From Notospermus geniculatus (Eukaryota > Nemertea > Pilidiophora > Heteronemertea > Lineidae): 64,000 nucleotides of DNA. Under the pieces are notes generated by a model. It was not told where the DNA came from. It searched no databases and saw nothing but the letters and a program-made list of their open reading frames with translations. A program made the position numbers and the translations under genes. The stretch covers positions 312,420-376,419 of the forward strand of contig NMRB01000013.1 in NCBI GenBank assembly GCA_002633025.1, written 5' to 3'. Numbering within the stretch: the stretch's first letter is position 1; every line of letters starts with the position of its first letter. Below are positions 57,701-64,000 of the stretch, piece after piece.

Positions 57701-60700
57701 TAAACGTCCATGGCGTGAGAAAGTGAATCAGTTCAAAAAGAATGTAGGCCACTACCCCTTTCGAAAATTTACTTCGTTCACTGTTCCTTTTTTCTTGTCG
57801 ACGTAAACAGCTACGTTGAGTTTCAATCAAGAAAAGAAACATAATTACCTCCAAATCTCAACAAACTAAAAATCACATACGCTGCATTGCTTTTCAGGTT
57901 GCCTGCTTCAGATCGAAATGCGAGGGTGTCCTGGGCACCCTTACCCCAGCAAACATGGCGAAGTATGGTAGACTTCTGTGTGACTTCCAGAAAAAGGTCT
58001 TACTGGATGTCATCAAGAGGGCGAAAACGACTGGTCCGGCAGAACTCTATACCGCTATCGGCCACGTCTGCAACGTGGAGGACTGTATGACCATGGATAA
58101 GGTTGGCCTAAACAAACAATACTACTAATAACAGCTCCTATAATCCTATGGACAGTTATTATATTGTCACATTCACACGACAGGTTGACGTTCTTCATCT
58201 AGATCGGTTCATTTCTAGGTTCTCCTCATGCACAAAATTAATAAATGGAACAGCCGAATCATTAAAATTTGGTAATGGTGTTGATTAATATCGACTAGAG
58301 GATGTTTCTCACACAAACTAACTATTTCAGTTGACTGCATTTGCAAATGAAGCTGTTGAAACCATCAGAGCTGCCAATTTCATATCCTTAGCCAACGATG
58401 AAAACTTGAAACTCAGGTGCATCGTAAAATATATGAGGTAAGTATACCATTGTGTGATACTTGTACCCGATCATCTCCAGAAAGGTAAACGAAAGACAGA
58501 AACGCAAATCACCACCAACAATGAAAACAAGATAATTCCTTGCTTGTAGCTTGTGTTGTTTATTTCATTTCCCAATCTTCTTTTTTCTTCGCAGTCTGAG
58601 TGAAATAGCCGGAAAACTTACCCCTGATCAATTTTCCAACTCGGCTTTGACTCAAGGCTTCACGTTGTGGAACAAGAATAAAGTGGATGTGCCCGTTCGT
58701 GATGCCTGGCTGGCAACCTGTCGGCAGGTATGTCTACTTTTAACACTGAATGAAGCCAATGTTGCTCCTGGAGCCCTCTCCAAACATTGCTCCAAACCTT
58801 TTATTTGTCAAAAGTGCAAATGTACGGTGTAGTACATTTCGGTTCGGTGTCACATCAGCGAATTCTTAAAATCATCGTTTACATGTATACATGTACATGT
58901 ATGTATGGAAAACTCCTCTAGGGTGTCTCAACAAAAGACGTTTTACTTGTATATAGGCAGCACCTCAAATTCCACTCTGTGAAATGGGTGAAATGGCGAT
59001 GTCCGCAACCGTGGATCAAATCAAAGCCGTCTCCGCTGACGATTGTAATAGCTGTTGTTCGCCTCTCAGTGCCATGATCTTCAAATCGGACCACAGAAAA
59101 GCCTTGAAAACTGTTTGCTTCACTGGGTAGGTATCTACGAAAAAAGTGGTCAATTCATACTTGCTCGCAGACCGTCAAGCGCAAGAAACTGATCGCACGT
59201 TTATAAGGCGTGAATGTGCACACACATTGAAATTGATCATAGTCGGCGTAAAATCCGGACGGAGTATGAACCAACCCTAAGGGCTGGTTCATACTCCGTC
59301 CGGATTTTACGCCGACTATGATCAATTTCAATGTGTGTGCACATTCACGCCTTGGAAACCTGCGATCAGTTTCATGCGCTTGACGTTCCGCGGGCAAGTA
59401 TGAACCAGCCCTAAGTGTGCGTAAACTACATGTATTGTCCTTTTGGGGCAATATTTTGTTCACTGTTAATAGCCTGACAAAGGATTTGCGTTCCCTACAG
59501 GGGCTTTATGAATAAGGATCTTATTCACGAAGCTTTCGTAACTTTACGGAGTGCGAACCTATTGTCCATTTGCGGGAAACCTATTGTTCACTCACAGGCT
59601 GACAAAGGATGTAGGCGCACCTTTAAAGTTAGGGTCCCAGATTCTCCACAATCTCAACGATCTGACTCGACGCATTTTCACTACATGTATTTGGAGTAGA
59701 TTCTTCGCCTCTGTAGACACCCATTAATGATTTAAAACTCTTACTGCAGAGCACCCGATCCATTGACATCCATCCATATTGAAAGATGTGGATCACTGCT
59801 GACCGAGTTTACAGATGAAGAACTGAAGAAGATTCCCAAGGTAAGCGGTTTGTTTCATTGCTTTCTTATTGAATGATAGATGTCATCACATTTTATGTTG
59901 GTATTCCCAGAAAAAAATGCAGGCACTCGTCCAATTTAAAGCATTGGTTTAGAATGAAAAGCAAACCCATGCATAAAAGACTGGTTCCTCACGGGGTTAT
60001 GCATTCTACGCAGTTCAGAAGGGCAGGGTTGCTATTTATTTCAGAATGAATTGTCATCAGCAGCTCAGGTTCTCACAACCGATATAGCAACCTTGATGAA
60101 AAGAGCCAAGAAAGAGGCCAGCGATGTTGAAATGGGAAATTTGAAGGGGAAAGAGAAGAAACTAATGCTTGCATTGAGCGATGCGATGACGAAGACTGAT
60201 TCTGCTGCTACTTCAAGAAGAAAGAGAGCTAGTGAGTATAAGGGCATAAGGCACATATCGCGATCGTGATTCTTATATCACTCAAACATGTACCACTTTT
60301 TCAACGTCAACATTCCTTTCAGCAACATGTTCGGACGTCACTCCACCAGATTGCAACACCATTCAAGTGTTGAAGACGAACGTTGCAAGTCTCACGGCGG
60401 AAAAGCTCTCCTGCATAAAGAAAGAAATGTTTCTTTGCGCCCTGGCATTCCTTGGTAATGTTCCTAACTACGAAAAAGCTGCTTTGGATGGCCTCGCCAA
60501 GCTGGCCAAAGAGGTAAGTTCATTCTGTTGAGTCGGTCATTTACGTTGAGACAACCACCCTAATAAATCGGAAAGTCGTCTCCGAATAGTTCGCAAATTT
60601 TCGACCCCAATCGAGGTCTTCCTCAGGCGCTATGTAGAGGTGAATGAGCTAGAACCTAATGATGGAAGGTAGTTATAAGAAGCCCTGGACAGGTTGAATA

Positions 60701-62546
60701 ATATGTGAAAGGGAACAAAGGCCCCCCTTGTTTGGTGCTAGAGCTTGTTACTCAAGAAGACGTTGAGACAATGGAGGTTTTTGACGGACGTTTCAGTTCG
60801 ATCTTGTTATCTTTCTAGCATATCAATGCCGACGTAAAAAAATGGACACCAGAGCAAGTCGCCCAAGCTGGAGTCATTCTCTCGAGTGATGAGTTTGCTG
60901 CTACATTGAAGGATCTTTCGTTGGAGAGTGATGAAGCCATAGTTTCACTCGGAAGGCATAATGTTTGGACAACAGCGAAGGTAACTCTGCGCCATCACTT
61001 TCGTCATAATAATCCTCAATAAAGGTGAGGATTATGATTTCACCTTCACTTGTAGAATCCCTTCATCAATCTTTTATTATCCCCTCATCGGTCGATCAGA
61101 ATGACGGCAGTGCCAAAGGCACACTGTACATCTGAGGGATGTGTTCGCAGGCAGTGGTAAGGTCCTGGCTGGTGTATCGAGGGCTATATCATGCTTCAAT
61201 TTCCTTTTCCACCAGGAACAAGCAAAAGCAACATAGAATATATTCTAACAGCCAAATGTAAAGAACCAGGAATAATCCGCCCGGGATTGCCAAAACATTT
61301 TTCTTCAACAACCTAATTTCACAGACCCAAAATGTTTCCATAACCGTTGCAGGCTGCTGCCCTACTAGCAAAGAGGTTGGCCGATAAATCCCTTACCCCG
61401 GCAACGTTGTCCTCTGCAGAACTAAAGAGACTAGGACACATCGTTTGTGGCATGAGCGTTGCTCAAATTAAAGAGATAACAGCAGATGCCTTCAAGTAAG
61501 TCCTTTGGTGTAATGTGCCGTATTGCGCATGAATTGCACTCTCCGTCGTCATGCAGTTCGCCAGTTCTGTATAGCCAACCGTACCGGTTGCAGCCGTGCA
61601 TTTTGTCCTCAGTTAATCTCGAAAGGTTTTCTGTCGAGTCAACTTGCACTGCAGTGGCCCAGCCATGGGGAGTGAGCCGATACATAGCCCAGTCAAAATA
61701 TGAAATTTTGGGCTTAGATTGACCGGACTAACTACAGTGCATTGGCCAAACTTGGACGTTGTTAATGCATTTGACATGGTTTGACATTGCAGGGGGGCAG
61801 CTAGAGCAATCGGAAACCTGGCATGTCTAACTATGGACCAACTGAAGGAGTGGAAAACAGTGGCAGTGAAAGCCTTCGGAGCAGTCGACTCACCGTGGAA
61901 GACTGGTGACATTGCTGAACTTGGTCTTATCATTGGTATGTCTGTGGTAACTCTCGACTTTATGTAATGGATGGACATTTTCCGAACAGGCTGGGGGTGG
62001 GAAGGGGCAATAGTATTCCTAATGATTTTAGCCATTTCATTAAATTATTTCTTTTCCTACAGCTGGTTTAGATGCCGCAGAAGTCGGAAAGCTGAAACCA
62101 GATCAAATATCTAACATAAGAACAGAAGCGATTAAACAACTCCCTGCCGATGTATTCAAGGTAGGGAACTTCGCTCAGATTTGGTTTGGTGACAAAGCCT
62201 TGTTCAAGGGCTGCGTCGAGGTTGTTGCTAGTCCAGGACCCGTGTACACATAAACGTCACAATCGGATGACTGCTAGGCGTGCTGTTGACATATACCACG
62301 AACAGGAGAAAGCCATAGGAGCACGAAAAACCACAGCATTGTTAGTAATGTGCTTCTGTGTTGGTGATGGTAAAATTTTTCTTCCACGATCCAAGAACAT
62401 TGTACACGTCGTATTTCCTTCTGTAGGTACTCTCAGTCGATCAAATCAAGGCCCTAAGTTCATCTCAGGCGCAGAGCGTAACCAAGGCACAAATGGCACC
62501 ACTCGCCCAGGACCAAAAAATCGATGCGAACCGAAATCGATCGTGA
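45282..62546 (+). CDS. Secreted mucin-like protein with mesothelin/stereocilin-type helical repeats, 29 exons
   Basis: Exons: 45282-45312, 45574-45777, 46479-46571, 47050-47142, 48476-48568, 49789-49893, 50712-51434, 52676-52804, 53237-53350, 53698-53820, 55065-55121, 55509-55630, 55981-56084, 56393-56495, 56679-56882, 57132-57350, 57520-57666, 57898-58101, 58331-58437, 58595-58727, 58957-59126, 59750-59840, 60045-60231, 60323-60513, 60819-60980, 61353-61495, 61793-61935, 62063-62160, 62427-62546. They sum to 4413 nt, exactly 1471 codons. Exon 1 joined to exon 2 gives a signal peptide (FVLTVLVCLVVCATQS). Ser/Thr/Asn-rich exons follow. From 55509 come repeats with LTPDQF, LTPANM, WTPEQV, MSVAQIKEITADAF and LSVDQIKALS motifs, typical of the mesothelin/stereocilin/otoancorin superfamily. 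No membrane or GPI segment is seen at the end (...DANRNRS). AATAAA at 62553-62558. The weakest border is the GTATGA donor at 56085. Confidence 0.82.
46405..49360. repeat. Tandem array carrying a triplicated 93-nt N-glycan-rich exon and four foldback elements
   Basis: The exon (46479-46571, 47050-47142, 48476-48568) is phase 1-1 in every copy and stays open. The protein has dense N-glycosylation sequons (NNAT, NNTR, NET, NRT); copy 2 changes NET to NKR and gains GNS. Each unit also holds CCCTCTTTAATTTTCGATTCC flank DNA. Longer flank blocks (GACTAGACAAGTCTTTGATA to CACCCCTGCATGCCT) recur at about 47990-48390 and 49020-49360. One ambiguous base at 49210. Confidence 0.85.
46737..48972. mobile_element. 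Four copies of a foldback element with CACTG(G/A)AAAACTGC ends
   Basis: Copies at 46737-46997, 47309-47548, 47700-47939 and 48734-48972. Each has arms of about 100 bp opening CTGCTTCGTCAAAATGACGA and TTAGGTTCGTTTTCCATTTA, mirrored at the right end, around a TTGTTAGAGATTGTTTGAGAT centre. The TTCGTCAAAATGACGAA core is itself palindromic. All four lie in introns of the mucin-mesothelin-like gene. At least three travel with the triplicated exon. Confidence 0.88.
50712..51434 (+). CDS. Large mucin-type repeat exon (241 codons) of the mucin-mesothelin-like gene
   Basis: This is the longest exon. The acceptor is ATTCAAACAG and the donor ACTG|GTGAGA. It is built of about 20 degenerate repeats of QSSTTGTEKTQ (21-39 nt units, TCATCAACAACAGGGACCGA). 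Almost every unit offers Ser/Thr for O-glycans and a Glu-Lys pair. There are no cysteines. Long frames in the other five readings (for example the leucine-rich minus-strand frame 50673-51419) are by-products of the repeat. The array should vary in length between individuals. Confidence 0.85.
51808..51926. mobile_element. GGGCCCAAATCCATAAAACC foldback element
   Basis: GGGCCCAAATCCATAAAACCT at 51808 is mirrored by AGGTTTTATGGATTTGGGCCC ending 51926. Inner GCTTAGTTGC / GCAACTAAGC-like arms. It is in an intron. Confidence 0.88.
52676..55121 (+). CDS. Four small Ser/Thr-rich linker exons, all phase 1-1
   Basis: Exons 52676-52804 (43 codons), 53237-53350 (38), 53698-53820 (41) and 55065-55121 (19) each begin with an Asp codon completed across the junction (D-S-D, D-A-G, D-K-G, D-P-S). 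The first three end in T-x-T-G at an ACTG|GTGAGG donor. These share border design with the exons at 49789-49893 and 50712-51434, so the whole mucin part looks like repeated duplication of one symmetric exon. Confidence 0.75.
54201..54700. mobile_element. Large inverted repeat in the intron before the mesothelin-like part
   Basis: GGGCGGTTATTTCCGCAGAA, then TTAGACGTGCCTGTCGTGCGAG and TTAGAACTGTGAAAATAATATC, are mirrored toward 54700. The centre has direct repeats (AAAAAATCAT, GACGTTGGGTGGCGCT). About 500 bp, non-coding. Confidence 0.8.
55509..62546 (+). CDS. Mesothelin/stereocilin-like repeat region (19 exons) with a furin-type site
   Basis: This is about 840 codons of short amphipathic helices with regularly spaced Leu and Pro, carrying about 25 cysteines. 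Exon 21 of the gene (60045-60231) ends ...SRRKRA, matching the furin consensus R-x-K/R-R. Human mesothelin precursor is also cut by a furin-type protease between its N-terminal factor and the cell-surface part. Here there is no GPI tail, so the mature pieces would be secreted or held by partners. Related proteins form extracellular attachment layers in the ear and on mesothelium. The specific role here is unknown. Confidence 0.78.
59157..59415. mobile_element. Near-perfect 260-bp palindrome (foldback element)
   Basis: CTTAGGGCTGGTTCATACTT-type ends and the inner blocks TCCGGACGGAGTATGAACCA and TCAATTTCAATGTGTGTGCA pair across a centre at about 59280. It is in the intron between the exons ending 59126 and starting 59750. 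Confidence 0.85.
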
Positions 62547-62552
62547 AGTGTA

Positions 62553-62558
62553 AATAAA
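62553..62558 (+). other. Poly(A) signal of the mucin-mesothelin-like gene
   Basis: AATAAA 7 bases after the TGA stop, which is an unusually short 3' untranslated region if used. Confidence 0.65.
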
Positions 62559-64000
62559 GTGTTTTCATCATGAAGATGCTGACTCTGTTTATTGCGTACA
62601 TATGGATGTTTAATGGTTAATGCAAAGAAATAGTTGGGACTGAAAATGAATGTTCGTTATTGAGGGGTTGTTCACTATTCGGAGGTGTTGACTAACGGAG
62701 GTTCTACTGTACTTGTTTTGACATCTGAAAAAGAGCAATAATTTAATACCATAATGCACGTGTACATGTATGTATTCCAATGATTGACGGTGATGACAAG
62801 ATATGATGTATCAGTCGGCGGTGAGAATTGTGACAGAATTACACTTCGAGAGGCAAGACACAATAAACTGGATCGTGATAACTGTAATATGTAGAAAGGA
62901 CACCAGCAGAAATAGGATCAGTCAGGAATGTTGATGATTTGATGTATAGATGATCAATAGTTGTGCCTTCAGTGGTTGTGGGACATGTTTTGAGATGAGT
63001 GTATCCTTGGCTGCTGAAGACTTGCTTAATTGGTGTGCTATACCTACAATCATCAACAACAACGAATACAAACAAAGCACAACGCCACACCACTGGTGAG
63101 AATTTTAATTGATCAGTCAAATCGCGGTCCTGTATGAACATACATGTCGTCAGCATTTAGTATGCAACTTTTCAGGTTGGAACGAATGTAAAAAATACAA
63201 GGCTAACGGCAAAAATGGTTCGCTGGTGTTAGGCCTAGGGAGAAAGCTGGACTGATTAATAGTAGGGGAGCCAAAGGCCAGAATTGTGCAAAATAAGGGT
63301 TGGAGGTTGCACAAAAAGATATACAATTGCTCTTAACATTTTTTTGGTAGGCATATCTATTCTATATAAGAATTGGGAGGACTGCTCGGTCATCTCTCTT
63401 GCGAACTCTTGTTATGGCGTTTTGAAGTTTTGGTACTGACTTCACCATTGGACTGGTGGACTCGGCTTTGTACAGGGGCAGGGGGACCAATGTACAGCTA
63501 ACTTCTGAATGGTTGGATTTAGACCCTATAAATGTATTACTAACAGATAGAAATAAGGGGACAGTGAATCAAATACGCATGGTCTTAAATGTTTTCAGCT
63601 GTTACATAATAAGAAATTGCAAAATGGGCCAAATACCCCAAAAAGTGATTTCCACTTGCCAAACACAATTAAGAACATCCTTGGCTGATTCAGAGGTACC
63701 ATGTTTCTATCTGTTGGTAATACATTTATAGGGTCCAAAACCAATCGTTCAGGAGTTAGCTGAACATTGGTCCCCCTGCCCCTGTACAAAGCCGAGTCCA
63801 CCAGTCCAATGGTGAAGTCAGTACCAAAACTTCAAAACGCCATAACAGGAGTTCGCAAGAGAGATGACCGAGCAGTCCTCCTAATTCTTATGTAGAACAG
63901 ATATACCTACCAAAAAATGTTAAGAGCAATTGTTGGGTCACGTGGGCACCATAGTGAGCCATTATTTTCGTCCTTGATTTTTCCGCCGGCAAAGATAACG
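62559..64000. other. 3' flank with a displaced mucin-exon copy and a long foldback element
   Basis: No gene found. 63042-63260 repeats about 51381-51609 (3' end of the mucin exon, its GTGAGA donor and the following intron). 63324-63932 is an inverted repeat: CAATTGCTCTTAACATTTTT and about 230 further bases pair with the right arm. The flanking 62.6-63.04 kb shows nothing recognisable. Confidence 0.7.
63324..63932. mobile_element. Foldback element with arms of about 230 bp
   Basis: The arms include GGACTGGTGGACTCGGCTTT, ACAGGGGCAGGGGGACCAAT and their mirrors at about 63760-63815. The centre (about 63560-63710) is unpaired. Because the arms are self-complementary, the same open frame appears on both strands, which is an artefact. 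Confidence 0.85.

Noticed and set aside
63456-63801. The same frame (MDSALYRGRGTNVQL) on both strands
   Set aside because: It is a consequence of the long inverted repeat, not a conserved protein.
1-64000. Search for CRISPR arrays, rRNA, tRNA, retroviral gag/pol or a transposase gene
   Set aside because: None was recognisable; the mobile elements seen are short and non-coding.

Overview
This is a draft-assembly window from a bilaterian animal genome. It has two runs of N (4278-4388 and 25680-25921), short exons split by GT-AG introns, many short foldback transposons and repeated local duplications. The genes are metazoan: a DUF4485/CEP112 centrosomal protein, CDK2AP, ATP synthase subunit f, a FAM104/VCF-like protein, SGSH, a Ly6/uPAR-type protein, the bHLH-Orange factor HELT and a mesothelin/stereocilin-like giant. 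I infer an invertebrate deuterostome such as an amphioxus or hemichordate, but no single feature proves the species. Almost no gene is visible as one long open frame. I assembled the models by hand from splice sites, phase continuity and family motifs.

Layout, left to right. The 5' end of CEP112 lies on the minus strand (96-1879), and two of its exons are duplicated in tandem. CDK2AP (plus, 4471-4827) follows. ATP5MF is complete in four exons on minus (6195-8145). A FAM104A/VCF1-like gene in three exons is on plus (10331-11829). SGSH is complete in seven exons on minus (14006-17806). The stretch 17.8-21.6 kb is repeat-rich and has nested foldbacks, minisatellites and a palindromic CCATGG/CCTAGG block. 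A five-exon gene on minus (21638-27658) encodes a secreted, probably GPI-anchored protein with two ten-cysteine LU domains. HELT is on minus (28750-31718), and a 3.1-3.5 kb tandem duplication gives it a second promoter/exon 1/exon 2 set (33423-35237).

From 36.5 to 45.2 kb I see no convincing complete gene. This stretch holds a 1.5 kb tandem duplication with a hAT-like element in only one copy, and a second duplication containing an exon-like segment that a foldback element interrupts in one copy. From 45282 to 62546 (plus) I reconstruct one 29-exon gene of about 1470 codons. It has a signal peptide, N-glycan- and mucin-type Ser/Thr-rich exons (all phase 1-1), then a long chain of mesothelin/stereocilin-like helical repeats with a furin-type site, and it ends at a stop 7 bases before AATAAA. 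A displaced copy of one of its mucin exons and a 600-bp foldback fill the last 1.5 kb.

The genes do not form a pathway. They are ordinary neighbours (mitochondrial ATP synthase, lysosomal heparan sulfatase, chromatin and p97 cofactors, a neural bHLH factor) beside two fast-evolving cell-surface/secreted genes. CEP112, FAM104A and SGSH all map to human 17q24-q25, so part of this neighbourhood may be ancestral linkage.
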